A DNA stretch of 64,000 nt from Gp13-AA77 sp035578005 (GCA_035578005.1 DATJYK010000150.1:1-64000); one strand, 5' to 3'. Counted from the first letter of the stretch, positions 8,966-19,643 are shown. The notes: generated from the letters alone by a model not told the origin. A program made the numbers and translations.

Positions 8966-11900
8966 TCACCGGGCCTGCGGGGTGCTGTCGGCCGGCGGCT
9001 GCTCCGGCACCGCGATTAGGGGCAGGTTGCCCTTGCGCGCCAGCTCATTCAGCGCGGCAAGATCCTGGGTGCGAATCTGGCGCCAGGCGGCAAGCTCGTT
9101 GTCCAGATCGCTGTTCAGCACCTCGAAAATGGTATAGCTTTGCGCCGTCGGCGCCGCATCCGCGCTCTGCACCGCGCTTCCCAGAGCCGCCAGCTTGTCA
9201 TCAAGTTGAATGGGGTAATTCAGCGGATCTTCCGAACTCTTCGACTTGACCTGAAGCAGCTTCTCCTCAATCGGCGTCATTTTCTTGTCGAGCGCGTTCG
9301 CGGCATCGATAACGTTCTTGGCCTGGCTGTCGCCGGCCAGCCTCTTCTTCAGCTCGTTGAGCTGCGAGCGGACACTGCGAATCTGATTGACGGCGTCGTG
9401 GTCCTCGCTCACCCGGTCCCGGATTTTCATCGCCAGATCAAACTGCTTCTCAAGGTCCGCTTGGGACGGCGTGATTCGCGGATCGAGCTTGACTTCGAGA
9501 GGCGCTGTGTACGAGCGGCCCTCGACCGTCAGTTTCACTTGATAGGAACCAGGCACCGCCTGAGGTCCTTCGCCGCTTCCGCCCCAATGGGCGCTTCCCT
9601 GCACTCGGGTGGCAGGCTCGTAGCGAAGGTCCCAGACGAACCGGTTCAGCCCCTTCTCCGCAGGCGGAGCGTGACTGGGCCTGTGAAACTCCGGAAATTC
9701 GCTCGGACCTTCGTTCTCAGCAGTCTGCCTCGGCGGATACTGTCGAATCACGTGACCCTTGCCGTCGAGGATCTGAATCTGGACCTGATTCTCGGCCGCG
9801 GGCTTTCCAGTTTCGCCGCTTTGCGCCGAAGTTGTGTTGGTGCTCTGCTCGGCCGCGCCCGCCGTCGGCTTGCCCGACGTTTCGCCTTCGCTCTTGGGCG
9901 GGTTCTTCAAGGTATAGTAAAGGACGGCTCCTCCAGGCGGATTTTGCCCCACGGCGCCGTGCGAGGGAAAGCCGCCGCCGTGCGAGCGCAGGGCCGGACG
10001 CGGCGTGAACAGGTGGGCGTCAGCAGAGGCCACTTCGGGAGTCAACTGGCGCAGCGGCGTAAGATCATCAAGAATCCAGAAGGCCCGGCCGTGTGTTGCC
10101 ACCACGAGGTCATCGCTCTTCACGATCAGGTCGTGCACCGGCGCAGAGGGCATTTCCAACTGCAGCGACTGCCAGTGCTCTCCGTCATCAAAGGAGACGC
10201 TCACGCCCGATTCGGTCCCGGCATAGAGGAGGCCCTTGCGCTTGGGATCTTCTCGCACCGCGTGCACATAGCTGCCGTCCGGAAGGCCTTCGACGATTTT
10301 CGACCAGGTTTTGCCGTAATCGTTCGTTTTGTAAATGTAAGGACGATGATCGTCGAGACGATGCCGGTCAATAGCCAGGTAAGCTGTGCCCGCGTCGTGT
10401 GGGGAAGCCTCGATGAGACTCACCAGGCTCCATTCCGGCATGGCTTGCGGTGTGACGTCGGTCCAGTTGCGGCCGCCTTCGCGCGTGAGATGCACGAGAC
10501 CATCGTCACTACCGGTCCAAATGAGGTTCTTCTGAACAGGCGATTCGGCAATCGTGAACACGGTGTCGTAGTATTCCACGCTTGTGTTGTCCTGAGTGAT
10601 CGGCCCGCCCGAAGATGCCTGCTTGGATTTGTCATTGCGTGTGAGGTCGGGGCTGATCACCGTCCAGCTTTGTCCAGCGTCCGCAGACTTGAAGATCACC
10701 TGCGCGCCCGCGTAGATTATGTTCGGGTCATGCGGCGAGATGACGATGGGAAACGTCCACTGGAAGCGGTACTTCAGGTCGGCTGCTCCCGAACCCATGG
10801 GATTGTCGGGCCAAGGACTAACATCCTGCTCCTGCCAAGTACGACGATTGTAGCGGCTGATGTAGCCGTCGTACGAACCGGCAAAGACGATGTTCGGGTC
10901 CGCCGGATCAGGCGCGATGTAGCCGCTTTCGCCGCCGCCGACTGGGTACCAATCGGGACGGTCGATGACGCCGTCTTCACCCTCGCTGGCAATCGCCACT
11001 GTGGAATTGTCCTGCTGCGCGCCGTAGATGTAGTAAGGAAAGCGATTGTCGGCAATCACGTGATAGAACTGCGCCGTAGGCTGGTTTTGCTGTGTGGACC
11101 AGGTTTTCCCTCCGTCGAGCGAGACCGTCGCTCCGCCGTCATTGCCGTTGATCATTCGCTCCGGGTTGTCGGGATCGGTCCACAAGCCATGATGGTCGCC
11201 GTGCGGCGCGCCCAGCGGCGAGAAAGTCTTGCCACCATCCGTGGAGCGGTACATTCCGGTGTTGAGGATGTAGACCGTGTCGACATTCTTGGGGTCGGCA
11301 AAAACGTGGGTGAAATACCAGGCGCGCTGGGTGAAGCGATGGTCCTGATTAGCGCGGCTCCAGCTTTCGCCGCCGTCGTCCGAGCGGTAAAGACCACCTT
11401 CCGCCGCTTCGATGAGCGCATAGACTCGTTGAGGGTCTGCGCCGGAGACGGCAACTCCCACGCGGCCCCAAACACCCTTGGGGAGTCCGTGCTCCGTGAG
11501 CTGCTTCCAGGTTTCGCCATCATCGGTCGACTTGTACAGGCCGCTCCCCGGTCCGCCGCTAGTGAGGCCGTAGGGCGTTCGACTCATTTGCCACATTGCG
11601 GCAAACAACACGTGCGGATTCGAGGCGGCAAAAGTGAGGTCAACGGCGCCGGTCTTCTCGTCCTTATAAAGCACCTTCTTCCACGTCTTGCCGCCGTCGC
11701 TTGATTTGTAGACGCCGCGTTCGGCATTGGAACCGTAAACATGGCCGAGAGCGGCCACAAAAACTTCATTCGGATTATGGGGATTCACAATGACCTTGGG
11801 AATCGTCTGCGTGTCTTCGAGCCCGAGGTGCACCCAGGTCTTGCCCCCATCAAGCGATTTCCACATGCCATTGCCGTAGCTGATGTCTCCGCGGGGACAG

Positions 11901-12250
11901 CCCTCGCCTGTGCCTACGTAAACGACGTTCGGGTCGGAGTCAGATAGCGCGATGCTGCCGATCGAGACGATCGGTTCCTTGTCGGCGAGCGGCTGCCAAT
12001 TTTGTCCACCGTCGCTCGTCTTCCACACGCCGCCGCTCACGCCGCCAAAGTAGAAGACGTTCGGTTCGCCGCGCACGCCGGTGACGGCGAGCACGCGCCC
12101 TCCACGGAAAGGGCCGACCAGCCTCCACTTCAGGCCTTTCAGCAGGCCCGAATCGTACGGTTGAGAATCGGCGGCGCGCATCGCATGGAAACTGACGAAT
12201 GCGGCAAACAATCCCATCGCGATGAAGATCGCAGGACAGCGTTTCCTCAT
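8966..12250 (-). CDS. secreted sortilin/VPS10-like Asp-box beta-propeller protein
   Basis: This 1094-residue exported protein has an N-terminal signal peptide (cleavage near AMRA/AD). A long series of Asp-box repeats of the form S-x-D-G-G-x-x-W follows (for example TSDGGQNWQ, SLDGGKTWV, SSDGGKTWK, STDDGETWK, SDDGGESWS). These mark the ten-bladed propellers of the VPS10/sortilin and BNR families. The C-terminal third (about 760-1094) has a beta-sandwich-like part and then helices ending in a Pro-rich tail. Such proteins are abundant in acidobacteria and are often annotated as glycosyl hydrolases, but I see no proven catalytic set. An GGAGGTG site precedes the ATG. It converges with the preceding gene. 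Confidence 0.9.
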   Translation of the reverse strand: MRKRCPAIFIAMGLFAAFVSFHAMRAADSQPYDSGLLKGLKWRLVGPFRGGRVLAVTGVRGEPNVFYFGGVSGGVWKTSDGGQNWQPLADKEPIVSIGSIALSDSDPNVVYVGTGEGCPRGDISYGNGMWKSLDGGKTWVHLGLEDTQTIPKVIVNPHNPNEVFVAALGHVYGSNAERGVYKSSDGGKTWKKVLYKDEKTGAVDLTFAASNPHVLFAAMWQMSRTPYGLTSGGPGSGLYKSTDDGETWKQLTEHGLPKGVWGRVGVAVSGADPQRVYALIEAAEGGLYRSDDGGESWSRANQDHRFTQRAWYFTHVFADPKNVDTVYILNTGMYRSTDGGKTFSPLGAPHGDHHGLWTDPDNPERMINGNDGGATVSLDGGKTWSTQQNQPTAQFYHVIADNRFPYYIYGAQQDNSTVAIASEGEDGVIDRPDWYPVGGGESGYIAPDPADPNIVFAGSYDGYISRYNRRTWQEQDVSPWPDNPMGSGAADLKYRFQWTFPIVISPHDPNIIYAGAQVIFKSADAGQSWTVISPDLTRNDKSKQASSGGPITQDNTSVEYYDTVFTIAESPVQKNLIWTGSDDGLVHLTREGGRNWTDVTPQAMPEWSLVSLIEASPHDAGTAYLAIDRHRLDDHRPYIYKTNDYGKTWSKIVEGLPDGSYVHAVREDPKRKGLLYAGTESGVSVSFDDGEHWQSLQLEMPSAPVHDLIVKSDDLVVATHGRAFWILDDLTPLRQLTPEVASADAHLFTPRPALRSHGGGFPSHGAVGQNPPGGAVLYYTLKNPPKSEGETSGKPTAGAAEQSTNTTSAQSGETGKPAAENQVQIQILDGKGHVIRQYPPRQTAENEGPSEFPEFHRPSHAPPAEKGLNRFVWDLRYEPATRVQGSAHWGGSGEGPQAVPGSYQVKLTVEGRSYTAPLEVKLDPRITPSQADLEKQFDLAMKIRDRVSEDHDAVNQIRSVRSQLNELKKRLAGDSQAKNVIDAANALDKKMTPIEEKLLQVKSKSSEDPLNYPIQLDDKLAALGSAVQSADAAPTAQSYTIFEVLNSDLDNELAAWRQIRTQDLAALNELARKGNLPLIAVPEQPPADSTPQAR

Positions 12251-12353
12251 GAGAACACCTCCGGATCAAGTCCCCGATTCTATTCGTCGCGAACCCGCAG
12301 GAAAAGAGATTTTTGAGGATTGAATGGGAAGATAGCGCTTGGGCAAAGATACC

Positions 12354-14240
12354 CTACTGCAGAGGTCTTCTTAGCAAAGCCTGTGTCTGAGCCAGGTCTT
12401 GTTCCGGCGGGCGAGCAGCTTTCTCGCCGAAGTATGCTTTGATCACGTCTCGAGTAACGGGAGCCGCCACCGAGGATTCCTCGCCGTGCATCACCAGAGT
12501 GGCTACCACAATCTCAGGATTGTTGAAAGGCGCGTAGCCTACGAACCAAGCGTTGTTACGGTAAGCCGCATTATGGGCGGACTCCTTGAGGTTGACGCTC
12601 ACCACCTGCGCTGTACCAGTCTTGCCCGCGATGTCGAGTCCCGCGACGTGGGCGCTCGCTCCCGTGCCGCCTTCGTTGACCACGCCCCACATGCCCTGCG
12701 TCACCGCCTGCACCGTTGAGTCGCTCAGCGGAAAGTCGCGTTCGCTTTCACTCGGCGCCTCCCGGCCCAGGGCTTCCAGTTCGTTCCGAAAGACCAGGCG
12801 GGGACGGTGGAATCGTCCACCTGAGGCTACGGCGCTGATCATTTCGGCGAGTTGCAAGGGCGTCGCTTCTACGGCCCCCTGCCCCGTGGCCACCGAAATG
12901 GTCTCGCCGGCCCACCATTTGCGCTTGAAGACGCGCTCCACCCATTCGGGCGATGGCACCAACCCCGCGTCCTCGCTGGGCAGGTCAATGCCGGTGCGGG
13001 CGCCGAGGCCCAGGTGCTTGGCAAAATATGCGAGCTTATCGATTCCGAGCATTTTGCCGAGCGTGTAGAAGTAGACGTCGCAGGACTGAACGATGGCCTT
13101 ATGCAGGTCAACGTCGCCGTGCGATTTATGCTTGTTCCATACCCAATCGTGATAAGTATGTCCGTAGATGGTGATCTCTCCAGGACAGAAGATCGTGAAG
13201 GTGGGCGTGATGGTACCGGTCTCGAGTGCGGCCGTGGAAGTCACGATCTTAAAGACGGAGCCCGGCGCCAACTGGGCTTGGATGGCTTTGTTCAGCAGCG
13301 GCTTGGAGGGATCTGTTGTAAGCTGCTTCCATTCGGCCTGGTCAATCCGGTGAGCAAAGTCATTCGGGTCAAAATCCGGATGGCTCACCATGGCCAGCAC
13401 TTCCCCCGTGCGCGGATCCAGGGCCACGACCGCGCCCTCTCGATCACCGAGAGCCATCTCCGCAGCCATCTGAAGATCAAGATCGATCGTGAGGCGCAGG
13501 TCGTTTCCAGGGTGCGCGTCGACAGTGGTCATGGATCCAACTTCTTGACCGCGGCTGTTCACCACCACCCGGCGCATACCATCCTGCCCAGCCAGTACAT
13601 CGTTGTATTCGCGCTCAATTCCACTCTTACCGACCACGTCTCCGGGGCGGAAGCGCGAGTGGCTCTCGGCAATCACATCCTCAGAAACCTCGCCCACGTA
13701 ACCGACCATCGAGGCCGCGATCGCATGCTTCAGATAGAAACGCTGCGGCGTTTGAATCAGATCGAGCTCCGGATACTCCATGCGGTGCGATTCCACAAAA
13801 GCCACGTCTTCGATCGAGGCCGAGGGCTTCAATAGGACGGGCTCGTAGTGCGGAAGATGAGCCGTACGTTCCACAAGCTGCACGGCGTCGTCGGGATTCA
13901 GCCCAACCCCCTCGGCCATCTTGCGTACGCGCCCACTGGTGAGAGCCGGCGCATTCTCGCGCGACAGGAGGATGCTAAAGGCGGGCATATTGTCGACCAG
14001 CAGCCTCCCTTCGCGGTCGAGAATCTTGCCACGCGGGGCGATCACCGGCAGATTACGAATGCGGTTTCGGTCTGCCTCCTGCGCGTAGTACTGGTGCTGA
14101 TCTACCTGTAGCCGCCAATAGCCCACCAGTAAACCTAGGAAGACGAGGCACACCAAATACTGGAAGGCTGTTATTCTCCAAGCAGGTAACCGCCCGTCGT
14201 ACGAATACGAATTCTTTTTTCTTGAGAGTCTAGACCGCAT
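12354..14240 (-). CDS. mrdA: penicillin-binding protein 2, elongasome transpeptidase
   Basis: This class B PBP crosslinks peptidoglycan during cell elongation. It has one N-terminal transmembrane helix (about residues 24-44), a dimerisation/pedestal domain starting at RNLPVIAPRGKILDREG, and the transpeptidase domain. The active-site motifs are SxxK in APGSVFKIVTS (nucleophile Ser), SxN-type SCDVYFYTLGK and KTG in AGKTGTAQV. At 628 residues it is full length. Unusually for mrdA, no mreBCD or rodA gene lies beside it. It stands between a large secreted protein and a 730-bp empty region. Confidence 0.96.
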   Translation of the reverse strand: MRSRLSRKKNSYSYDGRLPAWRITAFQYLVCLVFLGLLVGYWRLQVDQHQYYAQEADRNRIRNLPVIAPRGKILDREGRLLVDNMPAFSILLSRENAPALTSGRVRKMAEGVGLNPDDAVQLVERTAHLPHYEPVLLKPSASIEDVAFVESHRMEYPELDLIQTPQRFYLKHAIAASMVGYVGEVSEDVIAESHSRFRPGDVVGKSGIEREYNDVLAGQDGMRRVVVNSRGQEVGSMTTVDAHPGNDLRLTIDLDLQMAAEMALGDREGAVVALDPRTGEVLAMVSHPDFDPNDFAHRIDQAEWKQLTTDPSKPLLNKAIQAQLAPGSVFKIVTSTAALETGTITPTFTIFCPGEITIYGHTYHDWVWNKHKSHGDVDLHKAIVQSCDVYFYTLGKMLGIDKLAYFAKHLGLGARTGIDLPSEDAGLVPSPEWVERVFKRKWWAGETISVATGQGAVEATPLQLAEMISAVASGGRFHRPRLVFRNELEALGREAPSESERDFPLSDSTVQAVTQGMWGVVNEGGTGASAHVAGLDIAGKTGTAQVVSVNLKESAHNAAYRNNAWFVGYAPFNNPEIVVATLVMHGEESSVAAPVTRDVIKAYFGEKAARPPEQDLAQTQALLRRPLQ

Positions 14241-14972
14241 TGGGTTCAGTGGCGCGCCATAACACTCATAATCTCGAATAACATCGAAGGAATCGAGAAC
14301 GTAACCGGTGTTACCTCAGGATGTTCCAACCTAGCACAAGTGGAAGAGCGGCGACAAGTTAAGCGATTGAGCAGTATAGGGCCCGGATATTGTAAACTTC
14401 CTACACCTTCTATTGCGCTGTCGTTCCGTCACTCCCGACTGCCTTTTCCTTCACACACGAGCTTCTGGCTCCGAGCTGGCGCTAGCGCCCGGCAGTGAGG
14501 CCTTTACGCAACGTTGTGGCCATAAGAGGATTCCAAAGTTCAACCCTTCGAGTCGCCAGAGTCATCCCAGTTCGCTATTACTTTTAGCTTATGTAGTCTA
14601 GAAGAAATACCGGAAGGATGGCAAGTCAAGTTTAATCTTTCTTGCAGGATAGGCTGTGAAAAAATTGAATCCGGCGTCGTCCCGCCAAACAAGGTGGAGA
14701 TTGACGAAGGCGTAAGTAAGCCTTAGATCGTCCTTATGGCTCTTGGAGCCCCAACGGCTTCTGGTTCGAGCGGCAAGCGCGTCAAGATGCCGCTGTTACC
14801 TGACTTCGTGCAATTTTTGCGCCCCGTGCAAGTAGGCCCGGCGCGTCCACGCACGTAGACTAAAACGAATCCCATTGATCCGATTGCAGTTCATCCTATG
14901 CGCAGACTCTGGACACGGACGTGCGATAGCATTCTATGAAAAACCAATGCTGAAGTTAGGAGATTCTTATTC
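14241..14972. other. long intergenic region, no gene recognised
   Basis: This is a 732-bp divergent gap between mrdA (minus) and a small plus-strand gene. Its short open frames are low-quality and show no start sites or family resemblance. It presumably contains the mrdA promoter, but no clear hexamers could be assigned. Confidence 0.5.
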
Positions 14973-15317
14973 ATGACCTGTGTGCGCCTGAACGAAGCCG
15001 AACAACAACAAAACCTGGCGACCTGCACCGAAGACGGCGTTTACCTCGAAGACCTTGCAGACGGCGCAGAGCTCGAGGTCGAAACCAAAAATCACCAGTA
15101 CAAGATTGTGAAGAGTGCTCGCACCCAGGCTCGCATCTCCGGTCATCCCCAAATCTGTCCGGAGCCCGTTACCGTGGAAATCGAGGGGTCCAGTCGCACC
15201 GGCCTCGCCGGGTTCAAGCCGGGATTCATCGGACGCGGAATGCACCTCACCTTTGAGCATCCGACATATCACACCGTGACCACGTCGCGGATTCTTCAGA
15301 TCCACCGAGTCCACTGA
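14973..15317 (+). CDS. small hypothetical protein (114 aa)
   Basis: This 114-residue protein has no signal peptide and no membrane segment. It alternates short charged and hydrophobic stretches in a way that suggests beta strands (for example ELEVETKNHQYKIVKS and PVTVEIEGSS). A TAGGAG site lies 10 bases before the ATG. Codon use is like that of its neighbours. I do not recognise a family. It lies between divergent mrdA and convergent ftsH, so context gives no clue. Confidence 0.65.
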   Translation: MTCVRLNEAEQQQNLATCTEDGVYLEDLADGAELEVETKNHQYKIVKSARTQARISGHPQICPEPVTVEIEGSSRTGLAGFKPGFIGRGMHLTFEHPTYHTVTTSRILQIHRVH

Positions 15318-15385
15318 AGTAGGCCAGACCTTCCGGCCCGAGCGCGACCGGCGCTCGAAAACCGGCTATCCGGCTGCGCCCACGA

Positions 15386-17296
15386 CTATGCGGGCTGCGG
15401 GCGTTCGCGGCCGGGCGCGGGCGGGCTGGGTTGCGGCTTCAAAACCTGGGTGGTCGCGGGCTCGGGTGGTTTCGGGGGCGCGGGCCGAACTATTGCGGGC
15501 AGCGGTTTGCCGTCCATCAACAACTTCACCTCATTGGCGTCGAGCACTTCCCGCTCCAGCAGTGCATCCGCGATTCGCACCAGCGCCTCGCGATTCCTGG
15601 AGAGGATGTCCTTTGCACGCTGGTAACCCGTCATCACCAGGCTCTTCACTTCCTGGTCGATTTTGATGGCCGTGTCTTCGCTGAAATCACGCGAGGTGGC
15701 GAGGTCGCGGCCCAGGAAGATTTCACCTTGGTTCTTTCCGTAAGCCAGCGGACCGAGGTCCGTCATGCCCCACTCACACACCATCCGGCGGGCGAGTTCG
15801 GTGGCCTGCTCAATGTCATTACCGGCTCCCGTGGTGATGTGATCGAGGAAGGTTTCCTCGGCCACGCGGCCCCCCATCATGATCGCGAGTTGCGACTCAA
15901 GCTGGTCACGCGTGTAGGTATGCCTGTCATCGAGAGGAAGCTGCATGGTGACGCCCAACGCCATGCCGCGAGGGATGATGGTAACCTTGTGAAGCGGATC
16001 GGCGTGCGGCACCAGCATGGCCACCAAGGCGTGTCCGCCTTCGTGGTAAGCGGTGTTCTTCTTTTCTTCGTCGGAGAGAATCAGCGATTTGCGCTCCGCG
16101 CCCATCAGCACTTTGTCTTTGGCCGCTTCGAAATCCCACATGGTTACTTGCTTGCGATTCTGGCGTGCCGCCAGAAGCGCTGATTCGTTCACCAGGTTGG
16201 CGAGATCGGCGCCTGAAAAGCCCGGTGTGCCGCGCGCCAGAATCGAAATATCGACGTCTTCCGCGAGCGGTATTTTCTTAGTATGGACCTTCAGGATGCC
16301 CTCGCGCCCGCCAACGTCCGGACGCGGCACCACCACCCGCCGGTCAAAGCGGCCAGGACGCAGCAGAGCCGGATCGAGCACGTCAGGCCGGTTCGTTGCG
16401 GCGATGAGGATGACACCTTCGTTCGATTCGAAGCCGTCCATCTCCACCAGCAGAGCGTTCAACGTCTGCTCGCGCTCGTCATGCCCGCCCCCGAGGCCAG
16501 CGCCCCGGTGACGCCCAACGGCATCAATTTCATCAATGAAAATGATGCACGGTGCATTTTTCTTGCCTTGCTCGAAGAGATCGCGCACCCGTGAGGCGCC
16601 GACGCCCACGAACATCTCGACAAAGTCCGAACCGGAGATCGAAAAGAACGGCACGTTGGCCTCGCCAGCGATAGCGCGCGCCAACATCGTCTTGCCCGTT
16701 CCGGGCGGGCCCACCAGCAAAACACCCTTAGGGATGCGGCCACCGAGTTTCTGGAATTTCTGCGGTTCCCGCAAAAAGTCGATGATCTCCTGAAGCTCCT
16801 CTTTAGCCTCATCCACGCCAGCGACATCTTTGAAAGTCACCTTCTTTTGCTGGCTCGACAGGAGCCGCGCCCGGCTCTTGCCGAAGGAGAGGGCCTTATT
16901 GCCCCCGCTCTGCATTTGGCGGAAGAAGAACACCCAAAAGCCCACCAGCACCAGAATCGGCAACAGTCCGTTGCCGATCCAGGTCAACCACGGACTGGCC
17001 TGGTCACTCTTCATGGTGACGGCGACGCCTTTGTCGAGCAGGGCCTTGTAAAGGTCGGGATAATTGGCAGGTATCGTTGTTTTGAACTTGGTGTTGTCTT
17101 TCTTCAAGCTCCCTGAGACATCGGTGCCGGCAATAGTAACGTCCTTGACGTCGCCTTGGTTCACTTCGTTGGTGAACTGCGAGAAGCTGTACTCTGCCAC
17201 TTTCTCGCTAGTGCTCTGGCGCACCACGGCCCACAGCAACAGGGCCGTTACCACCATGACCACCCAAAAGATTATGTTCTTGACGGCCGAGTTCAC
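15386..17296 (-). CDS. ftsH: FtsH, ATP-dependent membrane zinc metalloprotease
   Basis: FtsH degrades misassembled membrane proteins and short-lived regulators. It has two transmembrane helices (about residues 6-25 and 108-128) around a periplasmic loop. The AAA+ domain follows with Walker A GPPGTGKT, Walker B IIFIDEIDAVG and the second region of homology (ATNRPDVLDPALLRPGRFDR). The M41 protease domain carries HEGGH as the zinc site, and the tail is Pro-rich. The frame is open further upstream, but the GTG at 17296 has a GGAGGAAGG site and gives the standard N-terminus (MNSAVKNIIFW), 636 residues. tilS lies upstream on the same strand. Confidence 0.97.
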   Translation of the reverse strand: MNSAVKNIIFWVVMVVTALLLWAVVRQSTSEKVAEYSFSQFTNEVNQGDVKDVTIAGTDVSGSLKKDNTKFKTTIPANYPDLYKALLDKGVAVTMKSDQASPWLTWIGNGLLPILVLVGFWVFFFRQMQSGGNKALSFGKSRARLLSSQQKKVTFKDVAGVDEAKEELQEIIDFLREPQKFQKLGGRIPKGVLLVGPPGTGKTMLARAIAGEANVPFFSISGSDFVEMFVGVGASRVRDLFEQGKKNAPCIIFIDEIDAVGRHRGAGLGGGHDEREQTLNALLVEMDGFESNEGVILIAATNRPDVLDPALLRPGRFDRRVVVPRPDVGGREGILKVHTKKIPLAEDVDISILARGTPGFSGADLANLVNESALLAARQNRKQVTMWDFEAAKDKVLMGAERKSLILSDEEKKNTAYHEGGHALVAMLVPHADPLHKVTIIPRGMALGVTMQLPLDDRHTYTRDQLESQLAIMMGGRVAEETFLDHITTGAGNDIEQATELARRMVCEWGMTDLGPLAYGKNQGEIFLGRDLATSRDFSEDTAIKIDQEVKSLVMTGYQRAKDILSRNREALVRIADALLEREVLDANEVKLLMDGKPLPAIVRPAPPKPPEPATTQVLKPQPSPPAPGRERPQPA

Positions 17297-17853
17297 GACC
17301 CTTCCTCCTGCCCACCCCGACAGCGATGGTGCCGGAGCTCTGATAGCTTTGATGCATCTCCCATCTCGATCGGATGAACTCCATACTGTTGATGGGCCAT
17401 AGGGAAATGCAGTCGCGAGGCGCGGACATGGCACGCACCCGTACGCAAACTCGCGCCTACCTCAGTAATTTGACGCCGCAGAAAAGCGGTCGTTACAACC
17501 CGCCGACGAATGTCGCGGCCCCAGAAACCACTTCCACCTGCCCTCCCGCTCAGACGACCAGCCCGCTTGTACGACTCCAACAGTTCCTCCAGGCCGGCTG
17601 CACCACTGTTACCTTCTTGGTTATCTTTGTCACAATCCTTGCCGGTTAAGTTCTACAGTGCCGATTACTATCACATTGATTCCGAGCGACATTCCCAGTT
17701 TGTTCGTTATTCTGCGGACGTGCGAGCCACCAGCTTGCGGTCGACCCGTTCCACAGCCACCGCTGTCAAATGTTCTGGAAGGCCGGCCGCACGCTTGGGC
17801 AGGCGAGAAAAGAGTCGGATTCGTAGTTGACAGTGCGATATTCACTTCTTCTC
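17297..17853. other. intergenic region between tilS and ftsH
   Basis: These two genes are often adjacent or overlapping in other bacteria, but here 557 bp separate them. No open frame in the gap has a credible start, composition or family match. I see no tRNA and no strong palindrome. It may hold a separate ftsH promoter. Confidence 0.45.
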
Positions 17854-19377
17854 TTAGCCGCCACCGGCCGAGGGGTAGGGTTCCTCAGAAACCAGCAACC
17901 GGTAACGGCTTGGCGCCCGTCTTTCGAACTGCGCCTCAAACCCTTTCGCCCAAATAATCTCGTTGGCCGCCTCCAGCACAGGCCAATAAGGGCGTTGCCA
18001 ACTCGGAATACGGCGCCGCTGAAAAAGCTCCTTTAGCTTCAGCGGCCTCGCGGAGGCTGCTGGCCCCACCCGGTCTCCGGGACGCCAGTTCCGCAGGATC
18101 AGGCGCGCGCTAACACAGCCCGCGTCAAGCCAAACGCCGTTCCAACCAGTATACTCTGTTTTCGCGGCTAAGGTACCCCCCATATCGGCCAACCTGAACT
18201 TCAGGCGCAGGCCCAGTTCGGATACGGCGACGTCGGCAGGCAATTGCAGCGGGTAAGCAAATTTATGCCGATGAGGGGTCTCAGGAAAAGCCGCCTGATT
18301 CTGCGGTTTCTCGATGATGAGCAAGTCGAACTCGCGGCGCACCATAATGTCGCCGCCAAGCCGCAACCGCTTTCCACTTTGACCGATACTCGCGAGGTGA
18401 CTGACGGACTCAATTTCGGCGTGGGTGACCGCGGGGCGGGAATCCCAAAGCCGGGGCGCCCCTTGGGACTCCGTCGAGAGGGTCCGCAGTTGTTCCAGCC
18501 CCTGGCGCAACACCCGCCTGGCGATGGCAGACGGAAGTTCATTCAGACGCCGGCAATTGATCGTTAATGCGCCACTGGCTTGGACCACCAGTTCGTCTGC
18601 GCACTGCCGGCTCTGCGCGTCGAGGAAAGCCTCATCAGCCAGCGCCCGGTCAGCGAAGGCCGCGAGCGTCCGGACAACACCAGGGTTGAATTCGCGGCTG
18701 AGCAGAGGCAGCACCTGCTGCCGGACGCGGTTGCGCGCCAAGCTCGCATCCAGGTTCGAAGCATCAGTGCGGAAAACAATCGCCCTCCTTGCTACTTCGG
18801 CCTCCACCTCAGGCCGCGTCAGGCCGAGAAAGGGACGCACGACTTGGCCACCCGGAACCTGCACCACGAGACGGATCCCACCGAGCCCCCTGGTCCCTGT
18901 GCCGCGCAGCAGTCGCAGCAGTACCGTTTCGGCCTGGTCGTTGGCGGTGTGCGCGGTGGCGACCTTGTTGAGCTTGCCCTCCCTCAGGAACGAACCGAAG
19001 AAGCGGTAACGTAGTTCGCGAGCCACAGACTCGATATTCATCTTCCGCTCGCGAGCCAGCTCCTTCACAGGCGCGCCGGAGCAGAGGAAATCGATTCCCA
19101 GCCGCTCCGCGCCGGTCCGAACGAAACGTTCGTCCTCATCCGATTCCGCCCCTCTCAGGCGGTGGTTGAAGTGGAGCACCGCCAAAGTCAAGCCAGCTTC
19201 TGGGCTGTATTCCTTCATAAAGTCGAGCAGCAGCATTGAGTCCGGGCCGCCTGAAACGGCAACACCCACGCGGTCTCCGGGATGGAAAAGCCCAGCCCGC
19301 TTCACGGCAGCCCGCCAGCGCCTATAAGTGCTCGCCCGCCACGCTGTTGATTTCGTCTTGGCCTCGGCTAGGCTCAT
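17854..19377 (-). CDS. tilS: tRNA(Ile)-lysidine synthase TilS
   Basis: TilS attaches lysine to C34 of the tRNA-Ile that reads AUA codons, changing both its codon and its amino-acid identity. The PP-loop ATPase motif VAVSGGPDSMLLLDFM lies near residue 38. It is followed by HFNHRLRGAESDEDE and by ATAHTANDQAETVLLRLLRG. A substrate-binding middle region and the TilS C-terminal domain (RNWRPGDRVGP, LKELFQRRRIPSWQR) complete a 507-residue, full-length enzyme. It is transcribed towards ftsH. Confidence 0.96.
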   Translation of the reverse strand: MSLAEAKTKSTAWRASTYRRWRAAVKRAGLFHPGDRVGVAVSGGPDSMLLLDFMKEYSPEAGLTLAVLHFNHRLRGAESDEDERFVRTGAERLGIDFLCSGAPVKELARERKMNIESVARELRYRFFGSFLREGKLNKVATAHTANDQAETVLLRLLRGTGTRGLGGIRLVVQVPGGQVVRPFLGLTRPEVEAEVARRAIVFRTDASNLDASLARNRVRQQVLPLLSREFNPGVVRTLAAFADRALADEAFLDAQSRQCADELVVQASGALTINCRRLNELPSAIARRVLRQGLEQLRTLSTESQGAPRLWDSRPAVTHAEIESVSHLASIGQSGKRLRLGGDIMVRREFDLLIIEKPQNQAAFPETPHRHKFAYPLQLPADVAVSELGLRLKFRLADMGGTLAAKTEYTGWNGVWLDAGCVSARLILRNWRPGDRVGPAASARPLKLKELFQRRRIPSWQRPYWPVLEAANEIIWAKGFEAQFERRAPSRYRLLVSEEPYPSAGGG

Positions 19378-19643
19378 TCCTTCGCTTCCTTGCTCTCATG
19401 AAGGCTTTTACAGTTGACCGTCGAGTTGGAGGAAATGCGTGGTCTGCGGAAGCTCCACTCGATGCGGTCCTCAGTTCGGCCGGAACTATTATTCACTTGT
19501 AGTTAGTGTAGTCATTGTTGACAACTCAATACAATGGCTATATTCTTAGCACCGCGACGCGTTGCGCCCGACCGCTACCCGCCGCCTGCTTCTGCCCGCC
19601 GGAGGAGGGTTCCGGGGGGTTACTCGGTTTTGGAGGTAAGGAC

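Noticed and set aside
9140..11704. 854-residue plus-strand open frame
   Set aside because: It is antisense to the Asp-box protein and Arg/His-rich as expected for a GC-rich shadow frame, with no ribosome site.
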